The translations under genes were made by a program, and so were the position numbers. Positions 9,111 to 16,560 of a stretch of 16,560 bases of DNA are shown one piece after another. The stretch lies in contig PITI01000219.1 in the NCBI GenBank assembly GCA_004325065.1, positions 1 to 16,560 of the forward strand, written 5' to 3'. Numbering within the stretch: the first letter of the stretch is position 1; each line of letters starts with the position of its first letter. The notes under the pieces are model-generated. The model saw only the letters and a list, made by a program, of their open reading frames with translations. It had not been told where the DNA came from and ran no database searches. The DNA comes from Hamiltosporidium magnivora (lineage: Eukaryota > Microsporidia > Dubosqiidae).

Positions 9111-10620
9111 TGAAGTCAGAGCCTTTTTGATGAATTTCTTTTGGAATCAAATACACGAGCCTTCACAAAAGCCAATCAGCTTAAAGTTAACCTTCTAAAC
9201 AAATAAGTTGCCTATATCATAAGAATATCTATAAAAATTTGTTAGTTTCTTAATGAAGAAATGTTAAATAACATCGATTCGCGCAGCATTCGATTTTAGT
9301 TTGCCGATTAATGATATTTACAAATTCATCAAGTGAATGAAACTAGGTCGGATGATTATATGATGCAAATGAGATCATGATATTATCATAAGTGACTGTG
9401 TTGTAATTTTGTTCCACATTTTAGCACAAAAACTCATAATTCTAACCCGAGTATACATATGCTCGGTGTTAAAAGCTCATATGACCCACGATATAATTAG
9501 TCTCGAGACAGTGAGAACATAAGATTCTCTCTTTGGAATTGCTCCCGAATTTCATAGATAGTAACCCTTTTCCCGCATGAATTCAAAAACTTATTCTTCT
9601 TCATCAATCCCTCAGCAAGTTTAGTTACACTGCTCAAGTTAAATAAAACACCAGCAAATTTTTTTTAAGGCTTTTAGTGTCTATAGTATAGAGCTTTTCC
9701 TGTCTATGAATCTCCTCAAGAAGATCTTTGGATAGACATAATTTACAAACCTTACTTTCTAAGTTTTCCTTCCAGGCGAATCTGAGCTTATATTTCGTGT
9801 TGCATCATCATAGCATACCTGGGCAGTTTGCATGATATAGGCGGCGTCCGTAATTGACTCGGGAACATGGCCCAGAATATTCACCGACTACTCGATTTAT
9901 GAGTTTGGAACGGTACGATAACACATTCACCAGAATCTTTTCAGTTAGTTCTATCCTTTTTCAAATTTTCTTCTCTGATTGTCTTTGATTTATCTTAAAA
10001 ATCTATCTCTCAGGTTTATGTACAGAGTGGTGTCGGTCAGAAGTATGAATCAATGGGACAGAAGCATTTCACGACGCTCTATATCCTATTATGATTTTAC
10101 TGCCCCTCCATCTTATTTTGTGCTAATTTTTTCAACACGTCGAGCTTTACAGCGCAACCGAATTTCTCATTATAGTACCCGTGAAGCTCTTCCAGCCATT
10201 TCTTGGCATTCTTTCAAACCTTGGCTGTACTGAAAAAAAACAATTCCCGGCCATTCTTTCGGACCAAGTATTACAAAATCGAATAATTTGGGGAGTTCTA
10301 TTAACCAGTTAACTTAAGAAATAGATAAAGTACAGGTTTCACATTTCGTAGGATAGATCGCAGAATTAGACCGTAACCGAAGATGGGGATGGTGTATTAG
10401 GCGAAAGTAAGCGGTTTCAGCCCGTATTTTGTTTGTTAATGCATGTTTCGCCTGGTTTTGAATGTGTTTTTTCGTATAGAAAGGATGGTATATGATTCTC
10501 TGATGGTTTTTGACTTTAATTTGTGCCAGTTTTACGATTTTTCACTTTATCGGCGTCGTTTGTAGCCGTTATTTTATTATTTTTTTGTTTTTTCTACCAA
10601 CCTTTTTCTTATACCTCTAA

Positions 10621-11860
10621 ATTTATAATATAACCACAAATAACATATATTCTGTTTTCATAATATATACCATTTGAATATTCCAAGAAAAATAATACAA
10701 ATGTCAAACTTTTCTAATTATATTACAACATCCGAGGAGTAGAGACGCTTTTATATGAACTAATATTCGACTAGAAGAGTAACAGCCAAAATTTGACAAC
10801 TGAAATAATTCTTCTTATCGGCAGAAAATCAAGTTAAAATTTTAAAATATTCGAAACTTCTGAGAAGAAATATATCATTTATTTTTCAAACTGAAAAAAA
10901 TTAAACTTAATATATCGATATGAGAACATATGAAGTAAGAAGGTCTTAACTAAAATCATGGAGTAAATGTAATATAACGAAAATTTCAAACTAAATATAT
11001 TATTAAATAAAAAATTTATCTTTTTGTTTTAAAGTTAATCTAAACTACTTACTAAGAAATTATCACGAATTTCGAATTCTAAAAAATAAAATATCATGGT
11101 AATAATACGCGAATGTCTTAATCAATCTAGATTCATTTGGAAACATTTTAATTACCTTAATCTCGAGAAATATTCGATTAAAAATGAAACATGTTTTTCT
11201 GAAAGAATTTAAACTACTAGTCCTTCGGCATTTGCAAACCCGACTCTCGGCGTTGGGCTTGATTTTTTCACAGTAATTTGTATATGTATAACAAAAACCT
11301 TATATTTTTTATATTCCAAAGATATTCACATATTATTGACAGGTTTAATTTTTTTTCTTAGTCGGTTTCTCATCAAATTAGTTATTTTTTTCATTTTATA
11401 TAAAATTTCAAACTATTTTTTTTTTGCTAAAACCCATTATATTATTGCATTATTTGTATCGTTTTCTTTAACATCTAACATAAATTTCCTATCGATGATC
11501 TTGCGAACTTAAAGTTATTTTTAGAATATAACCTTTTAGCGAATATATTATTTAATTATATGGTTGTTGTATCTTGTTTTTACCATGTCTTGCATTCTTA
11601 TTTGTTTCATTAGCCTTTCTTTATATTTAGTTTTTCTTTTCTATTTTGCTTCCAGATATTGATTTTACTATTTAAGTCATATTTTGGAATCTTTAAATTT
11701 TGATATATGTTTGCCTAGACCATCTTGAAATTTGCGTATATAGTAATGAGGAGATAAACAACACTTAAATCAGTAAAATTTTTATGATTCTAGAGCAGTT
11801 TCTTGGCATATTGACCCGTGGGCCTCGAATTTTATTTTTTTTTCCGAAAATGAAAAAACA
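10621..11860. other. AT-rich stretch without a recognisable gene
   Basis: No coding frame is supported. A small GC-richer patch at 11218-11268 contains CTTCGGCATTTG, also found at about 7156-7167 in copy B. On the minus strand both read QMPK in frame, so a further eroded fragment of the element tail is possible but weakly supported. Confidence 0.4.
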
Positions 11861-11876
11861 AATTTTCAAAATTTTT

Positions 11877-11977
11877 TTAAAAAAGCATCTGCTGAATATA
11901 TGACACCATTCGTGCATGTATAACCAGGCTCACAGGGCAAATTTTATGATATTTGGTTAGAGTGTCTGCTCTGTGGG
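11877..11977 (-). mobile_element. Copy C: short remnant of the R2-like Pol C-terminus
   Basis: The minus strand reads LTKYHKICPVSLVIHARMVS, then YIQQMLF before a TAA (11877-11879). Copy B has VTKYHKTYVKRLQILVILEA, then YIR, stop, LVLKKT in the same arrangement: T-K-Y-H-K, a Leu-x-Ile ten residues on, and Y-I-Q/R near the end. The spacing and order make homology likely although only about 27 codons are legible. Flanking DNA adds nothing certain. Confidence 0.55.
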
Positions 11978-12260
11978 CTTACAAGAAACCGCTCTTAAAA
12001 AAATATATTTAGATTCCAGTTTTGTTCCCAGGAAAAGTCTTACACTTTAGAATAATTATGATTTCAAAAGTTGAAATCTATTTAATTTATTAATCAAAAT
12101 CTATAGGCTAGCTCTAGATTTTGAATTTTGAAATCTGTTTTTGCTCAAGTGTATTTCGTACTTCAGCGTATCATTGATAATAATTTTTTAACAGAGTTAA
12201 ACATAATCCATGTTATAGAGTTAAATAACTATATATTTCTTAAAATTCTATACAAACATA

Positions 12261-12650
12261 TTACTGCATCATTTTGCTGTCTGATGTAGCCATGCTCAGG
12301 TGGTTTCGAATCTTATTGCAAATTCCCGCAATAATTTTCCTGAGTTTCACAATATTGACACTATACTTACTTCCAACCTTCAAAATATTTTCTATCTTAT
12401 AAATAACATAAAAGGCCTATTCAAGTCATTTGATTCGTAATGCCTTATTTAAATTATCTGAAAGAATCTTAGTACTACTCATTATTTCGAGTTTAATGTG
12501 GCTTTCAATCGATTTTTTTGTTTGTTTATATAAATTCGCATACTTCGCTTTATTTTATACATCAATCGTTACATATTCTATTTTACTGGGAAATAATTAA
12601 GTTGTTTCACTGGTTTTATAGCTATTTTTAAACATTAGAAGCGAGGCTTT
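12261..12650 (-). pseudogene. Possible decayed gene, unidentified
   Basis: A single minus-strand frame stays readable for about 130 codons with only four or five in-frame stops. Pieces include SYKTSETT, SKIEYVTIDV, KAKYANLYKQTKKSIESHIK, MSSTKILSDNLNKALRIK and, last, KYSVNIVKLRKIIAGICNK followed by IRNHLSMATSDSKMMQ. The composition looks protein-like (mixed Lys/Ile/Ser/Asn, few Phe runs), but open runs of 40-50 codons are expected several times by chance in DNA this AT-rich. I do not recognise a family. Confidence 0.25.
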
Positions 12651-13125
12651 TCTGTTAAATTTTTTTTTGTTTTTTTACTGATAAGCACAAGTGATGACGA
12701 AGCAATTGTTAAGTATGCAAATCTACATTATTAGAGCGGTTAAAAATCCAAATCTAGTTTTATATAAGCGCGCATTACATAATTATCTAGGAAGTATTTT
12801 TTTGCACCATTTTTGCCCAGCTATGCCGCAATAAATACGATAAATTATTCGAGAAAATCGCATTAATTCTATGGAATATATATGGCGAATTATTTCTATA
12901 ATGTTTGAAGAAAATAAATTTTTGAATTTTATTTACGAGGGTTAAGCTTGAAATACATTTATTAATGTTTAAAATAGCTCAATCATTAAGATAGTTTTAT
13001 CATTTAATATTTTATAGATTGTACGATATTTTATTCATTCTTGAGCTAATATTGTTAAAATATATTTTTTACTAGACTGAAAAGTTCTTTAACAAAAAAT
13101 TACAGTCTTTAATTTATTATCTACT

Positions 13126-13161
13126 TAATTTTTTTCGCGCCGCGTAAAATTATAGCTCAGA
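13126..13161 (+). repeat. Dispersed non-coding motif, copy 2
   Basis: TAATTTTTTTCGCG, 4 bases CCGC, then GTAAAATTATAGCTCAGA. The first and last parts match 3117-3142 and 3070-3084. It lies 170-200 bp downstream of the stop of the 614-aa gene. Confidence 0.45.
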
Positions 13162-13306
13162 GCAATATATCTTTAAATTATAAATGTTTTAAATTCATAA
13201 TGTAAACTTAAAAAGTTAATAAGAAAACCACAAAGGAACGTATATAATAATTAATGATTGTTTCATAATTGTAGAATATGGCTTAAAATTTAGATAAAAG
13301 AAAAAT

Positions 13307-13325
13307 GATAATTTTTTTAATTATC
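13307..13325. terminator. Inverted repeat just after the 614-aa gene stop
   Basis: GATAATT, 5 T bases, AATTATC: a 7-bp stem starting 5 bases beyond the TAG stop (13330-13332). It could form in the mRNA 3' end and mark processing, but in AT-rich DNA it may be incidental. Confidence 0.3.
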
Positions 13326-13329
13326 TACG

Positions 13330-15174
13330 CTAATTGACAAAATACCAATATCCAAGCAAACATCCTACAACTAAAAATGTTAAGGCCGAGCATAATATCA
13401 AAACGATCTTCCATTTATCAGATTCATTTTTTTTCTTACTTTTTTGTTGTGATTCAGATTCGTCTTGGGAAGCAGACGAATTCATATCCGATTTTTTATT
13501 TTTAGAAGTTTTTGTTATCTGTTCAGGTTGTTCTTTTCTCGATTTCACATCGGTTTTTGTGGTCGTTGGTTTATTTTGTAATATATCGGATTCTTTAACA
13601 ATTGTAGGTGATATTTCGATGGGTACATCTTTTAATTCATTTTCCATAAAAACACTGAAATATTTTTTTAGCATATCTTCCAATGATACAGATTTTTCAA
13701 TATTTTGTTTAGTAGGTTTTCCTCCCAATGAATCTCTTAACTTGCTCAAAAAACCATTATTAGCAAAATATTGCACATGAACAACTGTATTGACAAGATT
13801 CAATGTTTTTGGAACAAGCTTTGCAAGCACAGGGTCACCATTAATATCTTTTTCGCATACAATTTTTTTATTTACAATTATATTCTTCAAGCAGGATAAA
13901 TATTCTTTTTCCAAACTAACTTTTAAATCAGATTCTTCATATTCGCGATTTTTGAGTATCAAAATTTTAGTAAAAAACATCAATTCTATAATAATCTGAA
14001 GTAATTTATTGCTATTAGGTATGCTATGTTTTAAACACTGGCATTTTAAACAAATTATAATCGGAATGTATTTATGATACGCGTGTAATATCGATTCTTT
14101 TAAAACAGAATAAATATTTTCCAACTCAGTTGCGTTTTCTTTTCCTGTAAACAATTCTAGAAAATCTTGTGGAAAATTTTCATCAACTGATGTCGGTTTT
14201 TTTGAAATATCTAGTGTGCTAAATTTGAGAATAGAATCAAAGGTTATAGAATCGTTTAAAACTTCATCAAATAATCCTCTCGAAATGTGCTTCATTATGT
14301 TTTGCTGTTTTTCCGAACTTTGTATTGCAGAATATTTTTTAACAAACCATTCCTCTAAGTTAATAAGTTGCTCATAAAAAGTTTCATTTAAAACTATGTT
14401 GAATTGTTTAAATTCGAAATTTTGATTGTTTAAAGTCTCTTTATTTATCAATAAAAAATATGTTTTGATTGTTAGATAAAATAAAAAAATCCTGTCAAAA
14501 GATGCATTTCGAAGAAAATTACTGAGTTTGCTAGCAACTGACTTGCTAATATCGGGCTGAATAGTGATATTCTCCCAAATACATCTATCCATTCCGTCAC
14601 CTTTAAAACAGCTTTGCTTTATTTTCTTACATAAAACAGGAGCATTTGCTTCCAGGGAAGTGATATCGATTGCACTATTTCTATTGTGTGCAATTTCATA
14701 TGCATTTAATCGGTCTAGAAATAAATCGGTGGTCAGACTTTCCAAAGGTGATTTACTCCCAATATCTCTAAAAATACAATATAATTTTCCAAATCCAATT
14801 AAGTTAAAAAGAAGTTCCGAATAACACTTATAATTATTTTTTGAATCCGATGTATGTATAATGTAACAAATAAATGATACAAACTTCAACAGGAATGAGT
14901 GATCATTATTATTTGTGTTTCTTTCAACAAAATCCATATAAAAATTTATAATTGATTGTAGTTTTTGTTTTTCTTCTACACCAATTCCGTTGTACAGTCT
15001 ATTCAAAATATTTTCTACTGAAGTATAACATGTTTTTCTACAACTTAAACCAATATTTATACCCTCGTCTACTGTTGGATCTGTCATAAATATTAAATGA
15101 TTTTCCTGTAAACCACAAAGGCAAAATATTATATGAAAAAACATACCCTCTCTATTTTTCTCACTTATATACAA
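13330..15174 (-). CDS. Hypothetical C-terminally membrane-anchored protein, 614 aa
   Basis: I recognise no family. Residues 1-530 are predicted soluble and mostly helical, with scattered cysteines (SCRKTCY at 44-50, CKKIKQSC at 182-189, CLKCQC at 375-380). Residues about 530-587 form a low-complexity Lys/Ser/Gln/Glu stalk (KSKKKNESDK at the end). Residues 589-613 are one hydrophobic helix (KIVLILCSALTFLVVGCLLG, then YWYFV), leaving a single residue after it. The start is uncertain: Met1, Met11 (MFFHIIFCLCGL, a possible short signal peptide) or Met30 (MTDPTVDEG). With a signal peptide the protein would be a surface or lumenal type I protein; from Met30 it would be a cytosolic tail-anchored protein. 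The gene is intronless, with no frameshift and no neighbour that suggests a role. Antisense frames inside it are shadows. Confidence 0.9.
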   Translation of the reverse strand: MYISEKNREGMFFHIIFCLCGLQENHLIFMTDPTVDEGINIGLSCRKTCYTSVENILNRLYNGIGVEEKQKLQSIINFYMDFVERNTNNNDHSFLLKFVSFICYIIHTSDSKNNYKCYSELLFNLIGFGKLYCIFRDIGSKSPLESLTTDLFLDRLNAYEIAHNRNSAIDITSLEANAPVLCKKIKQSCFKGDGMDRCIWENITIQPDISKSVASKLSNFLRNASFDRIFLFYLTIKTYFLLINKETLNNQNFEFKQFNIVLNETFYEQLINLEEWFVKKYSAIQSSEKQQNIMKHISRGLFDEVLNDSITFDSILKFSTLDISKKPTSVDENFPQDFLELFTGKENATELENIYSVLKESILHAYHKYIPIIICLKCQCLKHSIPNSNKLLQIIIELMFFTKILILKNREYEESDLKVSLEKEYLSCLKNIIVNKKIVCEKDINGDPVLAKLVPKTLNLVNTVVHVQYFANNGFLSKLRDSLGGKPTKQNIEKSVSLEDMLKKYFSVFMENELKDVPIEISPTIVKESDILQNKPTTTKTDVKSRKEQPEQITKTSKNKKSDMNSSASQDESESQQKSKKKNESDKWKIVLILCSALTFLVVGCLLGYWYFVN

Positions 15175-15640
15175 ATTGTAGTTACAAAAAAGGAAATATT
15201 TTTTTATCTATAATCCGTTTTTAAAAACTGATAATACATTATCATTTTATCATAACCCACAAATAAATTAAGTGAAAATTTATTATAATCCATTTTTTAT
15301 CGACAGTAAAATTTATTATCATGTTTGTTTAATCAGATTAAAATTTATTCTTTAAATATTTTTTGCATTTTTCTTATCTTTAAAGTATGAGTATTGATAA
15401 CTCTTTAGCTTATCAGATAAATAACAATATACTTTGAAATATACTTTTTTGTCTCGAAAAACATATCTTGTTTTATATTTTATCTTAGGACTTTGATTTA
15501 AACTTTATTTACAAAACTAGCTTACCCGCCGCGGGTTGCTACGATAATAAAAGAAAGAAGATTCAAGTATAATAAAAACAATAGCATATATCAGTTTATT
15601 GATTTGAATAGTATTTATTTATTTTTTTGAGTGCTTTTGA
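15175..15640. other. AT-rich upstream region of the 614-aa gene
   Basis: It holds the presumed minus-strand promoter: TTATAGATA and ATAATAAATTTT runs within 130 bases of the ATG. No motif can be assigned with confidence. Confidence 0.35.
15524..15536. repeat. GC-rich hairpin in AT-rich spacer
   Basis: ACCCG, loop CCG, CGGGT. The context ACTAGCTTACCCG...GGGTTGCTACG stands out sharply in composition and may be a fragment of an imported or mobile sequence. Confidence 0.45.
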
Positions 15641-15647
15641 ACAGTAA

Positions 15648-15862
15648 TATTCTTTGTTTTTGTTCTTGTGCTTAAGAGAAAAAATCGGAAGAGATTTCCA
15701 CGAATTATGTGGCTATATGAAGTTTTCATGTGAAAAGCACGCATTCCCCAGATCTATTTTACACACTGCAGCATTTACTCTTGTGCGTTTTGGTGTCTTT
15801 CAAAAGGTGAGTCGTAAATAAATTTACACTTTTAGATGGCTTATTCGTTAGAACCGTTGTGA
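15648..15862 (+). other. Doubtful small frame with a possible 29-nt intron
   Basis: The plus strand is open from 15648 to the TAA ending at 15821. From the ATG at 15717 it gives a 34-codon peptide (MKFSCEKHAFPRSILHTAAF and on). At 15807-15835 the sequence GTGAGT...CTTTTAG has the look and size of a microsporidian mini-intron. Splicing would replace the last four codons with MAYSLEPL and a stop at 15860-15862. The minus strand is also partly open here, and the peptide matches nothing I know, so this could be chance. Confidence 0.2.
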
Positions 15863-15899
15863 TGTGTGAGAAAAGTAAATCCCCCATTAATATTACATG

Positions 15900-16135
15900 T
15901 ATATTATTAACAACCTTTACTGCATTATGCTTTCAAATAACACCCCATTCTATTTCCCTCTATATTAACACCCGTTACCCAAATTTAAATTTACTAACAC
16001 CCTTTGAACCTCTATTTCACATTAACACCCTTCAAGATACACTACCCTATATATCAACACCATTTAAACTTGCCTACTCTTATTTACACCTTTTAAATAA
16101 ATCCCATAATTGCCCTTTAGTTAAACTAACCTTAT
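15900..16135 (+). repeat. Degenerate ~29-bp minisatellite (ATTAACACCCTTT...)
   Basis: Units begin with variants of ATTAACACCC at about 15906, 15936, 15964, 15993, 16021, 16053, 16083 and 16121, spacings 28-38 bp and mostly 28-30. The unit remainder varies (for example TTTGAACCTCTATTTCAC). The plus strand is very poor in G and rich in C throughout 15880-16220. The 125-codon plus frame at 15859-16236 is most likely a by-product of the repeat and low stop density. The array lies 3' of copy D in that element's direction, so it may belong to its 3' UTR. Confidence 0.65.
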
Positions 16136-16337
16136 TAATGAAAACAATACTCGTTTGTATAAATAATAACTCCCTTTATTTACACTCATCAACCACATAC
16201 ACAGAGATGCACACATACATTCATTTTTTATTATAAATTATTAATTATTGGGAAACAAAATTATATTAAACATTACGTTATAAAATAGATTTAACTATTA
16301 TTTAATAAAATTCTGGGTTAAAACATTTTTACCATTT

Positions 16338-16560
16338 TTATATGTTTTCTTCTACCTCTTTAACCACTATTGTCTCTTCTTCCAAATCCGACTCTTCATT
16401 TATGTTATTGGTCGGTTCCTCTAAAGTGGTTCCTCCTTGTGAAATAAGGGGTGCTTTATTTTTTGGTTTAAAATTTTTTTCACCATCTTCCTCTCTCTTC
16501 TCTTCTTTTAAAGGGGGTGTTGATTCCTCATGCACCTCTGATCTCATAATAACACCCATT
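16338..16560 (-). CDS. Partial: acidic C-terminal tail of R2-like retrotransposon Pol (copy D), open at right edge
   Basis: The minus-strand frame is open to the window edge and ends at the TAA 16338-16340. The Met at 16557-16559 is probably internal. The tail is Glu/Lys-rich (STPPLKEEKREEDGEKNF, LISQGGTTLEEPTNNINEES) and ends ETIVVKEVEENI. Its DNA aligns along about 160 bp with 6978-7137 in copy B. In copy B that stretch directly follows, after a short linker, the PD-(D/E)XK endonuclease. Unlike copy B it has no internal stop, so a less decayed, perhaps intact, element should extend rightward beyond the window. Alternatively it is a host gene sharing this tail, but the copy B context argues against that. 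Confidence 0.65.
   Translation of the reverse strand, partial: MGVIMRSEVHEESTPPLKEEKREEDGEKNFKPKNKAPLISQGGTTLEEPTNNINEESDLEEETIVVKEVEENI

Larger units (their letters stand above)
6940..10620 (-). mobile_element. Copy B: near full-length decayed R2-like (RLE-class) non-LTR retrotransposon
   Basis: On the minus strand, fragments in the correct order for an RLE-type Pol are readable across about 3.6 kb, with many stops and frameshifts. From 5' to 3' they are: a basic N-terminal part (KLKSKTIRESYTILSIRK) and a possible zinc-finger start YPTKCETC (about 10330-10350); KKWLEELHGYYNEKFG (about 10160-10210); YKLRFAWKENLESKVC and SSVTKLAEGLMKKNKF (9500-9800); reverse-transcriptase pieces (8480-9110); FKLRTFSKLDDTMRAV (about 8210-8262); LYKEFEKRKIYSKLYKAR (about 7865-7925); the CCHC-like knuckle; the PD-(D/E)XK endonuclease; and an acidic tail. 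The architecture, RT followed by a Cys/His knuckle and a restriction-like endonuclease, is that of the R2/NeSL/CRE group. It cannot make protein. The 5' limit is not defined, and no target-site duplication was identified. Confidence 0.85.
12000..13300. other. AT-rich stretch with one possible decayed reading frame
   Basis: Apart from the frame at 12261-12650 and the motif at 13126-13161, I see no gene or known element here. Confidence 0.4.

Noticed and set aside
9979..10233. Plus-strand 84-codon frame
   Set aside because: Antisense to the KKWLEELHGYYNEKFG segment of copy B, and no motif of its own.
11218..11268. Further copy of the element tail, from CTTCGGCATTTG shared with copy B
   Set aside because: Only 12 bases and four residues (QMPK) agree, too little to call, though it is worth including in a family search.
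13140..13170. tRNA-like start (TATAGCTCAGA) as a possible tRNA or SINE A-box
   Set aside because: No matching acceptor stem, anticodon arm or T-loop (GTTCGA) follows at the right distance.
15859..16236. 125-codon plus-strand frame, Thr/Leu/Ile/His-rich
   Set aside because: Explained by the C-rich, G-poor minisatellite, which depletes TAG and TGA stops. No conserved domain is visible.
1..16560. CRISPR array, bacterial operons or defence systems
   Set aside because: No regular repeat-spacer structure, no ribosome-binding-site pattern and no bacterial gene. The sequence is eukaryotic in character.

Overview
The window is very A+T-rich, gene-poor eukaryotic DNA. I see no bacterial operon signals, no spliceosomal-intron-rich genes and no rRNA or tRNA. 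A microsporidian genome is the best fit. The reasons are AT-biased intronless genes, a stop codon overlapping an AATAAA signal, orphan membrane proteins, and a family of R2-like (restriction-like-endonuclease, RLE) non-LTR retrotransposons whose remnant proteins match my recollection of microsporidian R2-like Pol proteins. I cannot name the genus. An expanded, gene-sparse microsporidian genome would suit the low gene density.

Only two complete, convincing protein genes are present, both on the minus strand. One is a 139-residue three-pass membrane protein (5168-5587). The other is a 614-residue protein with a lysine/serine-rich stalk and a single C-terminal transmembrane anchor (13330-15174). 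A third coding segment (16338-16560, minus) runs off the right edge and looks like the acidic C-terminal tail of a less decayed copy of the retrotransposon.

Most of the rest is a graveyard of mobile elements. Copy B (about 6940-10620, minus) is a nearly full-length but heavily broken RLE-type non-LTR retrotransposon. Read on the minus strand in order it holds a possible N-terminal CxxC motif, a degraded reverse transcriptase with the catalytic Asp pair apparently lost, the post-RT 'thumb' region, a CCHC-like knuckle, a PD-(D/E)XK endonuclease, and an acidic tail. Copy A (about 4324-4942) and copy C (about 11877-11977) are short remnants of the C-terminal endonuclease region. Copy D (16338-16560) is the tail of the copy at the right edge. 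All four lie on the minus strand. A separate RNase H-like remnant (6240-6416, minus) suggests a second, different retrotransposon next to copy B.

Layout: 1-239 is a GC-richer open block of unknown nature with a hairpin. 240-3300 is AT-rich with no recognised gene. 3300-3850 is open on both strands and unidentified. 4324-4942 is copy A. 5168-5587 is the 139-aa gene. 6111-6156 is a purine-rich tandem repeat. 6240-6480 holds the RNase H remnant and an 18-bp palindrome. 6940-10620 is copy B. 10620-13330 is AT-rich with copy C and one decayed reading frame. 13330-15174 is the 614-aa gene. 15175-15880 is intergenic with a GC hairpin and a doubtful small exon. About 15900-16130 is a degenerate ~29-bp minisatellite with strong C-over-G strand bias. 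16338-16560 is copy D. I found no operon-like or pathway relationship between the two host genes.
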